Below are positions 43,194 to 52,143 of a stretch of 64,000 nt of DNA, one piece after another (position 1 is the first letter of the stretch; the number at the start of each line of letters is the position of its first letter). Source of the DNA: Candidatus Allofournierella merdavium (GTDB lineage: Bacteria; Bacillota; Clostridia; Oscillospirales; Ruminococcaceae); contig DWYI01000005.1 of NCBI GenBank assembly GCA_019118765.1, positions 1-64,000 on the forward strand, read 5' to 3'. The notes below the pieces were generated by a model. It saw only the letters and a program-made list of their open reading frames with translations, made no database searches and was not told the DNA's origin. The position numbers and the translations under genes are program-made.

Positions 43194-44399
43194 TCACATC
43201 GCGGTGTAAGCGCCGTTCTGGATCTTCATGGCGCGGGGAGCCTTGTTCACCTCACCGGTGGCAGCCCACTTCATGCCCTCGCCGGTCAGGCCGTCCACCG
43301 TGATCTGGGTCATGGCGCCCTTCAGCGCGTCGCACAGGGTGGAAGCGTCCATATCAGCGGTCGCGCCGGACTGCTCAATGGCAGCCAGGATGGCGTACAC
43401 ACCGTCGTAAGCGTCGGCAGCGAACTGGTTGGGAATCTCACCGTACTGCTCCTGGTACTTGGTGACGAAAGCCTGGGTGGCCTCGTCGTCGGCATCCGCC
43501 ACAAAGGGGGTCAGCAGCATGACGCCCTCGAACAGGGACAGATCGGCGCCCTCGATGGTCAGCAGGCCGTCCAGGCCGTCGCAGCCGAAGATCAGCGCGT
43601 CGTAACCCTGCTTATCCATCTCCTGAATGATCAGGTTGGCCTCATTGTAGTAGATGGGCAGGAACACCAGCTCGGCGCCGGCGTCCTTGGCCTTCTGGAC
43701 CTGCACGGAGAAGTCGGTCTTGCTGTCGGCGGTGAAGGCCTCGTCAGCAACGACCTCCAGGCCCTTGGTACCGGCCTCTTCCACGAACTTGTCGCGGATG
43801 CCCTTGGAGTAGGCATCGGAGCTGTCGTAGATGATGGCGATCTTGGTGGCCAGGCCGTTGTCCGCAATGTAATCAGCGGAGGCAATGCCCTGGTTGGGGT
43901 CGGTGAAGCAGACCTGGAAAGCGTTGTCCTCCGCGATGACGTCCACGTTGGAGGCGGACGGGGTCAGCAGGAACATGTTGTCCGCGGCAGCCTCGGGCGC
44001 AACGCTCAGGCAGGGCTGGGTGGTAACGGTGCCCAGCAGCACCTGCATCCCCCAGTCTTTCAGGGTGTTGTAGGCGTTCACGGCCTTCTCAACGTCGTTC
44101 TCGTCATCCTGGAAGTTCAGTTCGAACTGGATGCCGCCCTTGGCGTTGATCTCATCCACGGCGATCTGAGCGCCGTTCTTCACAGCGTTGCCGTAGGTGG
44201 CAGCGCCGCCGGTGGTGGGCCCGATGCCGCCGATCTTGAAGACGCCGCCGGTGGCGGAAGCGCCCTCAGAAGCAGAGGCGGGGGCGGAAGTGCCCTCAGA
44301 AGCGGGCGCAGAACCCGCGGAGGACGAAGGGGTAGAGCCGCAGGCCACCAGGCTGAACGCCATAGCGGCCGCCAGCGCGGCACTCAAAAACTTTTTCAT
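43194..44399 (-). CDS. livK: branched-chain amino acid ABC transporter substrate-binding lipoprotein
   Basis: A 401-aa lipoprotein: lipobox FSLVACG (Cys about 20), Ser/Ala/Pro linker to about 50, then a type I periplasmic-binding fold (FKIGGIGPTTGGAATYGN; VLLGTVTTQPCLSVAPEAA; LLTPSAS; IIYDSSDAYSKGI). Delivers branched-chain or related amino acids to LivHMGF. Own promoter and strong terminators, consistent with production in excess over the membrane parts. Confidence 0.93.
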   Translation of the reverse strand: MKKFLSAALAAAMAFSLVACGSTPSSSAGSAPASEGTSAPASASEGASATGGVFKIGGIGPTTGGAATYGNAVKNGAQIAVDEINAKGGIQFELNFQDDENDVEKAVNAYNTLKDWGMQVLLGTVTTQPCLSVAPEAAADNMFLLTPSASNVDVIAEDNAFQVCFTDPNQGIASADYIADNGLATKIAIIYDSSDAYSKGIRDKFVEEAGTKGLEVVADEAFTADSKTDFSVQVQKAKDAGAELVFLPIYYNEANLIIQEMDKQGYDALIFGCDGLDGLLTIEGADLSLFEGVMLLTPFVADADDEATQAFVTKYQEQYGEIPNQFAADAYDGVYAILAAIEQSGATADMDASTLCDALKGAMTQITVDGLTGEGMKWAATGEVNKAPRAMKIQNGAYTAM

Positions 44400-44474
44400 A
44401 TGTGTTCCCTCCTGTTTTGGGGATCCGGGAGAGCAGCGCTCCTCCGTCGCTTTCCCGAATCTTTGTTTCCTAAC

Positions 44475-44503
44475 ATTATAATCACATTCGCCGCAAGATA
44501 CAA
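44475..44503 (-). promoter_or_regulatory. livK promoter
   Basis: TTGTAT (complement 44498-44503), 17-nt spacer, TATAAT (complement 44475-44480), about 75 nt before the livK start. Confidence 0.75.
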
Positions 44504-44661
44504 TTCGCTATTTTTACATACTTTTTACCGTTGTAAAGCGGCATAGTGGATACTTTGCATAAATTTTTCGCCTTGTTTTTCAAATAATTGACCATCGACG
44601 ACAAAGAACAGCCGCTGAAGCAGGTTTTCCGGCCGCGGCTGTGTTTTCTTTGCGCAGGCCA
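44504..44661. other. intergenic region between livK and xpt with a terminator-like hairpin
   Basis: The 44400-44726 interval holds the two divergent promoters. Between them, ACAGCCGC/GCGGCTGT (44608-44615 with 44635-44642) forms a hairpin followed on the plus strand by GTTTTCTTTG. No gene precedes it on that strand, so it may attenuate a longer xpt transcript or be inactive. No purine riboswitch core is visible. Confidence 0.45.
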
Positions 44662-44690
44662 TTGAAAAAGGCGGCGTTTTTTGTCATAAT
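44662..44690 (+). promoter_or_regulatory. xpt promoter
   Basis: TTGAAA (44662-44667), 17-nt spacer, CATAAT (44685-44690), 37 nt before the start codon. Confidence 0.65.
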
Positions 44691-44726
44691 AGGTGTATTA
44701 TTTCCATAAAGGTAGGAGTTGCTGGT

Positions 44727-45308
44727 ATGCAGTTGCTGGAAGAACGGATCATTCGGGAGGGGCAGGTTCGCCCCGGCAATGTTTTGAAGGTGGATTGTTT
44801 CTTGAATCATCAGTTGGACGTTGCGCTGCTGGATGAGATCGGCAAGGCGTTTTATGATGTTTACAAGAACGACGGGATCAACAAGATCCTTACCATTGAG
44901 GCGTCCGGCATTGCCATCGCCTGCATGACCGCCCGCCACTTTCATGTGCCTGTGGTGTTTGCCAAGAAGGCCAAAAGCAAAAACATTGACGGGGAAGTGT
45001 ACACCTCCACCGTTCATTCCTTCACCTATGGGCGGGACTACGACATCACCCTTTCCAAAAAATTCCTCGGCCCGCAGGACAAGGTGCTGATCGTGGACGA
45101 TTTCCTGGCGGTGGGCAAGGCCATGCACGGCCTGCTGGACGTGTGCAAGCAGGCGGGCGCCACGGTGGGCGGCATCGGCATCGCCATTGAAAAGGGGTTC
45201 CAGCCCGGCGGCGAGGCACTGCGCAGCCAGGGCTACAAACTCACCAGCCTTGCCATTGTGGACTACATGGACGACGAGGGCAACCTGCGGTTTCGCCAGC
45301 AGCCGTGA
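44727..45308 (+). CDS. xpt: xanthine phosphoribosyltransferase
   Basis: A 193-aa purine-salvage enzyme converting xanthine and PRPP to XMP. It begins [23 protein letters not shown], has the type I PRTase PRPP loop [14 protein letters not shown] (about 122-135) and the family tail ([16 protein letters not shown]). Usually preceded by a guanine riboswitch in Bacilli and Clostridia, but none is seen here, and the promoter lies only 37 nt upstream of the start. Terminator follows. Confidence 0.96.
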   Translation: MQLLEERIIREGQVRPGNVLKVDCFLNHQLDVALLDEIGKAFYDVYKNDGINKILTIEASGIAIACMTARHFHVPVVFAKKAKSKNIDGEVYTSTVHSFTYGRDYDITLSKKFLGPQDKVLIVDDFLAVGKAMHGLLDVCKQAGATVGGIGIAIEKGFQPGGEALRSQGYKLTSLAIVDYMDDEGNLRFRQQP

Positions 45309-45349
45309 GGCACTGAAAAAACGGGTGCGGGCGCAGGTGCGTTTCGCTT

Positions 45350-45391
45350 AAAAAACACGGCCGGCCGCTTTCGCGGCCGGCCGTGTTTTTT
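45350..45391. terminator. bidirectional terminator between xpt and the YerC-like gene
   Basis: A perfect 19-bp stem (45350-45368 with 45373-45391) with a TTTC loop and A6/T6 arms, between convergent genes. Confidence 0.92.
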
Positions 45392-45398
45392 GGTTTCT

Positions 45399-45704
45399 TC
45401 AGGCCTGCTCTTTTTCCTTGAGCCGGTTGATGATCAGCGCATAGCCCCCGTTGCCGTACTGGATGCAGCGATTGATGCGGCTGATGGTGGCGGTGCTGAT
45501 CTCCACCTCCCGGACGATCTGTTCGTAGGTCTTGCCGTCCAGCAACATCTTGGCCGCCTCCAGGCGCTGCGCCATATCGGCGAGTTCCTTCATGGTGCAG
45601 AGGTCCTCAAAAAAGGTATCGCACTCCTCCATATTTTCCAGCGAGAGGATCGCTTCAAACAGGGCTTTGGTGGTTTGATTTTTCAGACGAGCTTTCTCAA
45701 CCAT
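45399..45704 (-). CDS. YerC/YecD family TrpR-related transcriptional regulator
   Basis: A 101-aa DNA-binding protein of the TrpR-like superfamily. The helix-turn-helix reads DGKTYEQIVREVEISTATISRINRCIQYG (about 55-83), matching YerC. The upstream helices LENMEECDTFFEDLCTMKELADMAQRLEAAKML form the dimer core. Target unknown; no tryptophan genes are adjacent. Own promoter. Confidence 0.9.
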   Translation of the reverse strand: MVEKARLKNQTTKALFEAILSLENMEECDTFFEDLCTMKELADMAQRLEAAKMLLDGKTYEQIVREVEISTATISRINRCIQYGNGGYALIINRLKEKEQA

Positions 45705-45743
45705 GATACACCTCGCACATCCTTTGACTTTTTACTCAACTAA

Positions 45744-45772
45744 AGTCTAACACAATCTCTTTCAGATTGCAA
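45744..45772 (-). promoter_or_regulatory. promoter of the YerC-like gene
   Basis: TTGCAA (complement 45767-45772), 17-nt spacer, TAGACT (complement 45744-45749), 40 nt before the start. Confidence 0.68.
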
Positions 45773-45853
45773 GGCATCGAATAAAAAAACACTTTATTCA
45801 CTGCCCGCGGGTCGTGCGAAGCTGCCCGGCGCCCTTGTCGCCGCCCAGGCATC

Positions 45854-47698
45854 TTACTCGCGCAGCAGGTCGCTTCGGATATCACTGGAGAGGGCGGTGC
45901 GCACCGCGCCGCTTTCGGCCAAAAGGCACACCAGCAGCGTGCCCAGCCCGATGGCGCCGGCGCAGAGCAGCACCGATACCAGCAGAGCGGGCAGCGTGTG
46001 ACCGAACATATAGTTGCCCAGCAGCCACCGGGCGGCGCAAAGCCAGACCGCGGCGCCCGCCGGCAGACCTATCCCAAGGCCCCAGGCACAGCGCAGCAGC
46101 GTTTCCCGCCGCAGCATGGAGGCCACATCTCTCCGGGCCATGCCTGCGCTGCGCAGCAGGGCGAACTCCCGCCGGCGCAGTTGGGTCTCGGCGCCGATGG
46201 AACCCAGCAGCGCCGCGGCACACCCCAGCGCCGCCAGAATCTCAAATCCGCCGGCAAAAACGTTCAGCAACACCCGCACCGCCTTTTGGTAGACCCGGGT
46301 GGGTGAGGTGGGAGTGAGGTCCTCGATCTGCCAGCCGGTGTTGGTCTGGCCGCCGGCGTAGCGCTCACTGGCGCCCAGCTCCGCCAGCGTTTGTTGCAGC
46401 GCGGGGGTGAGACGGGAAGAGTCCTCCGTGTCCACAAAGAACTCGAATTCCCGCTTGTCCTCACCGGCGACCGCCGTGCCCCGCAGCGCGTCAAAGGCGC
46501 CCTGGCTGGTGACGAGCACCCCATTGGGATACATGGACATGTAGGTGTTCTGCCAAAGCACTCCCGCCGGCAGCGGCGAGGTGCAGACGTCTGTTACCGC
46601 CATAGCCTGTTCCGTGCCCTCGTTCAGCGATTCGCCGGCGGAAAACGCCGCCCGGCCGTCCTCCGGCGGGGCGTACACGCAGGCGAGGCCGCTCTGCGCC
46701 TCGGGCAGCGCGCCGCCGTACCACCGGGCAAAGCTCTCGTCGTCCAGGGTGATGAGGACGGCGCTGCGGGTCTCGCTCTCCCACACGCGCCAGCCGGTGC
46801 GCTCGGTGACCCAAACGTCGTCGCCGGTAATGTTGTGCGCCGTCTGCCGGAGACTTGTGAGCAGCTGGGCGGTGTCGATGTTTTTCGCCCAGAGGTAGAC
46901 CCGGTAGGAATAGGTTGCAAACTGGCTCTCGTACCCCTGCAGCAGGCCGCGGCAAAAGCCATCCGCCATACAGATCAGCAGCGCGCACACCACGATGACG
47001 CTGACCTGGGTGCGAAAGCGCCCGCCGGCCCGCCGCACGCTGCGGCTCGCCAGCAGGGCGGTCGCGCTGCGGGGTTCATGGCGCCGGACACTGCGGGGCG
47101 GGGTCTCGGCGGCGCCCCGCACCGCCTCGATGGGCGTCAGGCGCGCCGCACGCCGGGCCGCGCCTCTGGCGGCCAGCAGCAGGGTGATCACCGGGCAGGC
47201 CAGCGCCAGCGCCACCGCGCCGGGGGTGATGATGAGATGCACCTCCCGCACGCCCCGCACCGTCAATTCCTCAAGGAAGGGCGCCAGCAGCCGGAAGGTG
47301 ACGGCCAGCCCGCCCGCCGCGCACGCAACCCCCAGCGGCGCGGCAAAGGCCGAGAGGAAGAGCGCGTCCAGCCACACGCTCTGGCGCAGCTGGCGGCGGG
47401 TGGCCCCCACGCTGGCCAGCTGGCCCAGCATCCGGGTGCGCTGGGCCAGGGACATCACAAAGGCGCCCCGCAGCAGCACCGCCAGAAACACCACCAGCAG
47501 CGCCGCCACCAGCTGTGCCGCCGCCAGCACGATCTGGGAAAAACCGGACTCCATTTGAAAAGACGCGGCAAGAGAAAGGCCGCCGAACTGCACCGCCGCC
47601 AGCATGGCCGAGCACACCAGGGCGGAGAAGGCCACGAACCAGGTGCGCGCGCCGCCCCGCAGCCACTGCCGCCAGGTGATGAGGAACATCGCTTTCAT
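45854..47698 (-). CDS. FtsX-type ABC transporter permease with two FtsX domains (BceB-like)
   Basis: A 614-aa membrane subunit. The N-terminal half has segments at about 20-40, 60-85 and 110-130, with a QLASVGATRRQLRQSV coupling motif, then a fourth at about 155-175. A fifth segment (about 225-245) leads into a large extracellular domain of about 220 residues. The second FtsX domain has segments near 475-500, 530-555 and 575-600 with FALLRSAGMARRDVASML. With the adjacent ATPase, kinase and regulator it resembles antimicrobial-peptide sensing and detoxification modules (BceAB-type). Substrate inferred only. Confidence 0.87.
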   Translation of the reverse strand: MKAMFLITWRQWLRGGARTWFVAFSALVCSAMLAAVQFGGLSLAASFQMESGFSQIVLAAAQLVAALLVVFLAVLLRGAFVMSLAQRTRMLGQLASVGATRRQLRQSVWLDALFLSAFAAPLGVACAAGGLAVTFRLLAPFLEELTVRGVREVHLIITPGAVALALACPVITLLLAARGAARRAARLTPIEAVRGAAETPPRSVRRHEPRSATALLASRSVRRAGGRFRTQVSVIVVCALLICMADGFCRGLLQGYESQFATYSYRVYLWAKNIDTAQLLTSLRQTAHNITGDDVWVTERTGWRVWESETRSAVLITLDDESFARWYGGALPEAQSGLACVYAPPEDGRAAFSAGESLNEGTEQAMAVTDVCTSPLPAGVLWQNTYMSMYPNGVLVTSQGAFDALRGTAVAGEDKREFEFFVDTEDSSRLTPALQQTLAELGASERYAGGQTNTGWQIEDLTPTSPTRVYQKAVRVLLNVFAGGFEILAALGCAAALLGSIGAETQLRRREFALLRSAGMARRDVASMLRRETLLRCAWGLGIGLPAGAAVWLCAARWLLGNYMFGHTLPALLVSVLLCAGAIGLGTLLVCLLAESGAVRTALSSDIRSDLLRE

Positions 47699-48375
47699 GC
47701 CCGCACCTCGTCTTTCACGATGCGGCCGTCCCGCAGGCGGAGGATGCGCCTGGCCTGCAATGCCAGCGTCTCGTCGTGGGTGATCATCACAATGGTCTGG
47801 CCGGTGGTCTCGTTGAGCCGCACCAGCATCCGCATCACCTTCTCGCTGGCGGCGGAGTCCAGATTGCCGGTGGGCTCGTCCGCCAGCAGCAGCGCCGGGT
47901 GGGTGATGAGGGCGCGGGCGATGGCCACCCGCTGCTGCTGACCGCCCGAAAGCTGGGCCGGAAAGGCCCGGCGCTTGCCCTCCAGGCCCAGGCAGGCCAG
48001 CAGGTCCAGCACCCGGGCGGGGTCGGCGGAGCGGCCGTCCAGCAGCAGGGGCAGGGTGAGGTTCTCCTCCACCGTCAAAAGCGGCACCAGATTGTAAAAC
48101 TGGTACACGAGCCCGATCTGCCGGCGGCGGAACACCGTCAGCTCCTCCTCTTGCTGGTCGTAGAGCGAGACGCCGTCCAGGGTGATGCGGCCGGAAGTGG
48201 GCCTGTCCACCCCGCCCAGCAGATGCAGCAGCGTGGATTTGCCCGACCCGGACGCCCCCATCACCGCCACGAACTCGCCCCGCTCCACGGTCAGCGACAC
48301 GCCGTCCAGCGCCCGCACCGCCGCATCCCCCGCGCCGTACACTTTTGTGAGTTGTTCCACCTGTAAAAACGACAT
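47695..48375 (-). CDS. ABC transporter ATPase (BceA/MacB type)
   Basis: A 226-aa ATP-binding subunit. Walker A is GASGSGKST, Q-loop LVYQFYNLVPLLT, signature LSGGQQQRV, Walker B LLLADEPTGNLDS and switch IVMITHDE. The start at 48375 follows GAAAGGAAGGG. It overlaps the permease by ATGA and follows the kinase gene by 21 nt, so all four genes form one operon. Confidence 0.93.
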   Translation of the reverse strand: MSFLQVEQLTKVYGAGDAAVRALDGVSLTVERGEFVAVMGASGSGKSTLLHLLGGVDRPTSGRITLDGVSLYDQQEEELTVFRRRQIGLVYQFYNLVPLLTVEENLTLPLLLDGRSADPARVLDLLACLGLEGKRRAFPAQLSGGQQQRVAIARALITHPALLLADEPTGNLDSAASEKVMRMLVRLNETTGQTIVMITHDETLALQARRILRLRDGRIVKDEVRA

Positions 48376-48396
48376 GGTATCCCTTCCTTTCACCTC

Positions 48397-49437
48397 TCAG
48401 GATACGCCGCCGGGGTGACTGCCCGGTGACGGGCGGGTGACAGTTTGGTCATCCGAATAGAAGCGCAGCACGAAGCGGGGGCCGTGGGGCCCGTTTTCCG
48501 CCCGCACCGTTCCCCCCTGCCCCTGGGCGATGGCCTTTGCCAGCGCCAGGCCGATGCCCGCGCTGCCGGGGGCGGCGTCCCTGCCCCGCCAGAACCGCTG
48601 GAACAGGTGGGGAAATTCTTCCCGGGCAATGGGCGGGCCGTCATTCTCCACCGCCAGTTCCGTGTAAAGCGTATTCCCTTCGCAGGAAAGCCTCACTGTG
48701 CCGCCGGCATCCGTGTGCTCCGCCCCGTTCTTTGCCAGGTTCGTCAGCGCCTCCAGCGTCCACGCCCTGTCGCACAGGCAGCGGGCCTGCCCCTCTTCCA
48801 CCCGCAAGGACACGCCGCGGTCCGCGCACAGCGGCCCGACCAGCCGCGCGGCCTCCCGCAGCAGTCCGCCGGCGTCGACAGGCTGTCGGTCGAACCGGAC
48901 GACGGCGGCGTCCAGACGGCAGAGTTTGAGCAGCTGTTCCACCAGCCAGCGCATCCGCTCGGCTGCCTCTGCCACGCGGCGGGCGCAGGCGGCCTTTTCC
49001 TCCGGGGGCACGGCCTCGCCCTCCCACAGTTCGGTCTGCAGCAGGATGGCGGCGATAGGCGTTTTCAGCTGGTGGGCCACGTCGCCCAGAAAGTCGGCCA
49101 GCAGGCGCTTGTCCGCCTCCAGCGCCCCTTTCTGTTCGCCCAGGACGGTGGTGATCTTGTAGATGTCGTCCCGCAGGGCGCTCAACTCCCCTTCTTTTTG
49201 GGTGCGGATGTCCAGGATGCGGCCGCCGGTGTAGACGCTGGCGAGATACTCGGAGAGCCGGTCGATCTCCCGGGCGCGCCGGGTGCAGAACCCGGCGGCC
49301 AGTGCCAGACAGGCGGCGCCGCACAGCGCGGCAAAGAGCGCCGCGCCCGCGCCGCAGAAAAACGCCCCCGCCGCGGCGGACAGCGCCCCGGCCAGCAGGA
49401 TCTCCAGCAAAAAGGTTTTTGCTTCCCGGCTTCTCAT
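48397..49437 (-). CDS. sensor histidine kinase (small intramembrane-sensing type)
   Basis: A 346-aa kinase. Two closely spaced N-terminal membrane segments (about 9-28 and 30-50) leave almost no extracellular loop, as in BceS-like kinases that sense through a partner transporter. HisKA has His 122 in LGDVAHQLKTPIAAIL. The HATPase domain has N-box LTNLAKNGAEHT and GIGLALAKAI. It overlaps the regulator by ATGA. Likely senses via the co-encoded ABC transporter (inference). Confidence 0.92.
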   Translation of the reverse strand: MRSREAKTFLLEILLAGALSAAAGAFFCGAGAALFAALCGAACLALAAGFCTRRAREIDRLSEYLASVYTGGRILDIRTQKEGELSALRDDIYKITTVLGEQKGALEADKRLLADFLGDVAHQLKTPIAAILLQTELWEGEAVPPEEKAACARRVAEAAERMRWLVEQLLKLCRLDAAVVRFDRQPVDAGGLLREAARLVGPLCADRGVSLRVEEGQARCLCDRAWTLEALTNLAKNGAEHTDAGGTVRLSCEGNTLYTELAVENDGPPIAREEFPHLFQRFWRGRDAAPGSAGIGLALAKAIAQGQGGTVRAENGPHGPRFVLRFYSDDQTVTRPSPGSHPGGVS

Positions 49438-50096
49438 GGCTTATCCTCCCATCGGTAGCCGATGCCCCGGACGGTGACGACGCGCGCGCCCTCCCGGCCC
49501 AGCTTTTCCCGCAGCCGCTTGACGGTGACGGTGAGAGTATTGTCCTCCACAAAGGCGCCGCCCTCGTCCCACAGGGCCTGCAGCAGCTGCCCGCGCTCCC
49601 ACACCCGCCCGGCCTGGGAGACCAGAAGCAGCAGCAGACGGTATTCCTGGGCGGTGAGTTGGACGGGAGCGCCGTCCAGCGTGACCTGGGCCGAGCGGGC
49701 GTCCACCGTGAGCGCGCCGAACACCGCCGCCGGCTTTGCGCCCCGCCGCCGCAGCACCGCCCGCAGACGGCTGACCAGTTCCCGCGCGCGGAAGGGCTTT
49801 GCCACATAGTCGTCCGCCCCTTCCTCCAGGGCACGCACCACGCTGTCCTCATCGCTGCGGGCGGTGAGGATGATCACCGCCGCATCCCCCGCCGCCCGCA
49901 CCGCGCGGCACACCTCGTAGCCGCTGCCGTCCGGCAGGCCAAGATCGATGAGGGCGGCATCAAAAGAGCACGCGCCGATCCGTTCCCGGGCGCGGGCGGC
50001 GGTGGGCGCGATCTCGATGCTCCAGCCCTCGGTGCGCAGCAGTGTCGCCAGCGGACGGGAGATGGCCTCCTCGTCCTCCACAAGCAGCACGTTCAT
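49434..50096 (-). CDS. OmpR-family response regulator (BceR-like module)
   Basis: A 220-aa regulator: receiver domain with EDEE (7-10), phospho-acceptor Asp 51 in ALIDLGLPDGSG, LTARS and KPFRARELVSR, then a winged-helix domain (about 125-216: LTAQEYRLLLLLVSQAG and TVTVKRLREKL). The start at 50096 follows GGGGGAGAAGAG. First gene of regulator-kinase-ATPase-permease. A TATACT -10 (complement 50122-50127) without a good -35 lies upstream, consistent with activation being needed. Confidence 0.92.
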   Translation of the reverse strand: MNVLLVEDEEAISRPLATLLRTEGWSIEIAPTAARARERIGACSFDAALIDLGLPDGSGYEVCRAVRAAGDAAVIILTARSDEDSVVRALEEGADDYVAKPFRARELVSRLRAVLRRRGAKPAAVFGALTVDARSAQVTLDGAPVQLTAQEYRLLLLLVSQAGRVWERGQLLQALWDEGGAFVEDNTLTVTVKRLREKLGREGARVVTVRGIGYRWEDKP

Positions 50097-50240
50097 GGTC
50101 TCTTCTCCCCCTTTCCCCTTTAGTATAATGCATTTTTCGGCCGCGCGGGTGACGGTTTCGTCACACAGCGCATTGCCGCGCGGGCTTCGTTCCCGCCGTT
50201 CTCCACGGTCCCTTGCGCAAAGCCGCATACCGCGCGGCAC

Positions 50241-50275
50241 AAAAAAAGAGAGTGAGCGGTTCGCTCACTCTCTTT
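50241..50275 (-). terminator. terminator of rpsB-tsf
   Basis: A perfect 14-bp stem (50245-50258 with 50262-50275), 3-nt loop, T7 run on the minus strand. Confidence 0.92.
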
Positions 50276-50305
50276 GTGAATCATTCAACCTTTACAGGTC
50301 TTGGC

Positions 50306-51220
50306 TTACTTCACCATGCCGGCAACTTCGCTGGCGAAATCGTCCACGCGCTTCTCCAGGCCCTCGCCCTTCTCGTAGCGGGTGAACTTGACGATCTTGA
50401 TGTCGCCGCCCAGTTCCTTGGCCACCTTGTCGGTGTACTTGGCAACGGTCAGCTCGGGATCCTTGACGAACTCCTGATCCACCAGGCAATTCTCCTTGTA
50501 GAACTTGCCGATGCGGCCCTGGACCATCTTCTCTTTGATGGCGTCGGGCTTGTTGGCGTTCTTGGGATCGTTGGCGATCTGCGCCAGCAGGATCTCCTTC
50601 TCCTTGTCCAGCACCTCGGCGGGCACTTCGCTCTCGCACAGGTAGCCGGGGTTGGCGGCGGCGATCTGCATGGCAACGTCGCGGCCGTAGGCGGCGAAGG
50701 CGGGGTTGGCAGCCACCTCGGGGGTGGTGTCGAACTGCACCAGCACGGCATGGGTGCCGCCGGCATGGATGTAGGCGGCGCACACGCCCTCGTAGCGCAC
50801 AAAGCGGCGGATCTTGATGTTCTCGCCGATGACCAGGATCTTCTCCTTCAGGGCAGCCTCCACGGTCTCGTCGCCCATCTTGCAGGCCAGCAGCGCGTCC
50901 ACGTCGGCGGGGTTCTGCTGGGCCACAACGGCGGCCACGTCCTTCACGAAGGTCTGGAACATCTCGTTCTTGGCCACGAAGTCGGTCTCGGCGTTCACTT
51001 CCAGAACAACGCCCACATTTCCCTCAACGCAGGCATAGACCATGCCCTCGGCGGCGATGCGGCCGGCCTTCTTCTGCGCGGCGGCCAGGCCCTTCTCACG
51101 CAGGTACTCCACAGCCTTTTCAAAGTCGCCGCCGGCCTCGGTCAGCGCCTTCTTGCAGTCCATCATGCCGCAACCGGTCTGCTCGCGCAGGTTCTTCACG
51201 TCTTGTGCGGTAAAAGCCAT
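50306..51220 (-). CDS. tsf: elongation factor Ts
   Basis: A 304-aa guanine-nucleotide exchange factor for EF-Tu. The N-terminal UBA-like helix bundle begins with VKNLREQTGCGMMDCKKAL, followed by the Tsf core with FVAKNEMF (EF-Tu contact Asp-Phe region TDFVAKN) and the C-terminal VQGRIGKFYKE. A GAAAGGGG ribosome site precedes the ATG. It follows rpsB by 38 nt, the universal gene order. Confidence 0.97.
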   Translation of the reverse strand: MAFTAQDVKNLREQTGCGMMDCKKALTEAGGDFEKAVEYLREKGLAAAQKKAGRIAAEGMVYACVEGNVGVVLEVNAETDFVAKNEMFQTFVKDVAAVVAQQNPADVDALLACKMGDETVEAALKEKILVIGENIKIRRFVRYEGVCAAYIHAGGTHAVLVQFDTTPEVAANPAFAAYGRDVAMQIAAANPGYLCESEVPAEVLDKEKEILLAQIANDPKNANKPDAIKEKMVQGRIGKFYKENCLVDQEFVKDPELTVAKYTDKVAKELGGDIKIVKFTRYEKGEGLEKRVDDFASEVAGMVK

Positions 51221-51258
51221 TTTAGAAATCCCCTTTCCTGTCTCTTTGTCGATCGGTC

Positions 51259-51993
51259 TCAGGCTTCGGCCTGCTCAGCGGCCTCGGTCTCCTCGGCAGG
51301 AGCGTCCTGCTGGCCCTGACGGCCCTCCAGAACGGCGTCGGCCATGGCGCCGGCGATCAGCTTCACGGCGCGGATGGCGTCGTCGTTGCCGGGGATCACA
51401 TAGTCGATCTCATCGGGGTTGCAGTTGGTGTCCACAATGGCCACGATGGGGATGTGCAGCTTGCGGGCCTCGGAGACAGCGATGCGCTCCTTGTGGGGGT
51501 CAACGATGAACATGGCCTTGGGCAGACCGTGCATCTCTTTCACACCGCCCAGGAACTTCTCCAGCTTCTCGATCTCCAGCTCCAGCTTGGCAACTTCCTT
51601 CTTGGGCAGCAGATCAAAGGTGCCGTCCTCGCTCATTTTGTGCAGCTGCTCCATGCGGTCGATGCGCTTGCGGATGGTGCGGAAGTTGGTGAGCATACCG
51701 CCCAGCCAGCGGGCGTTCACATAGTGCATGCCGCAGCGGGTGGCCTCGTCGCGGATGGACTCCTGGGCCTGCTTCTTGGTGCCCACGAACAGGATCTCGC
51801 CGCCGTCGGCCGCGACCTCACGCACGAAGTTGTACGCCTCGTCCAGCTTCTTCACGGTCTTCTGCAGGTCGATGATGTAGATGCCGTTGCGCTCGGTGAA
51901 GATGTACTTCGCCATCTTGGGGTTCCAGCGGCGGGTCTGATGACCGAAATGCACGCCGGCTTCCAGAAGCTGCTTCATAGATACTACTGCCAT
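51259..51993 (-). CDS. rpsB: 30S ribosomal protein S2
   Basis: A 244-aa small-subunit protein. Begins [27 protein letters not shown], contains [25 protein letters not shown] and [22 protein letters not shown]. The start at 51993 has GGAGG 8 nt upstream; a longer reading runs into the promoter leader and is rejected. The acidic Ala/Glu-rich tail is normal. Confidence 0.97.
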   Translation of the reverse strand: MAVVSMKQLLEAGVHFGHQTRRWNPKMAKYIFTERNGIYIIDLQKTVKKLDEAYNFVREVAADGGEILFVGTKKQAQESIRDEATRCGMHYVNARWLGGMLTNFRTIRKRIDRMEQLHKMSEDGTFDLLPKKEVAKLELEIEKLEKFLGGVKEMHGLPKAMFIVDPHKERIAVSEARKLHIPIVAIVDTNCNPDEIDYVIPGNDDAIRAVKLIAGAMADAVLEGRQGQQDAPAEETEAAEQAEA

Positions 51994-52095
51994 TGTCAAA
52001 TCCTCCAATAAATTGTTTTTCCTCCGCATTGCATGCATGCTTTTCAACCCCTGCGGGCACAAAAAAGCAAAGCAATGCGTGCGTATTGCCGATAT

Positions 52096-52124
52096 AGTAT
52101 ACCACAAGCGATCGTTGATTACAA
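52096..52124 (-). promoter_or_regulatory. rpsB-tsf promoter
   Basis: TTGTAA (complement 52119-52124), 17-nt spacer, TATACT (complement 52096-52101). The leader to the start codon is about 95 nt. Confidence 0.68.
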
Positions 52125-52143
52125 GCGCTTTTTTGCGATTTTT

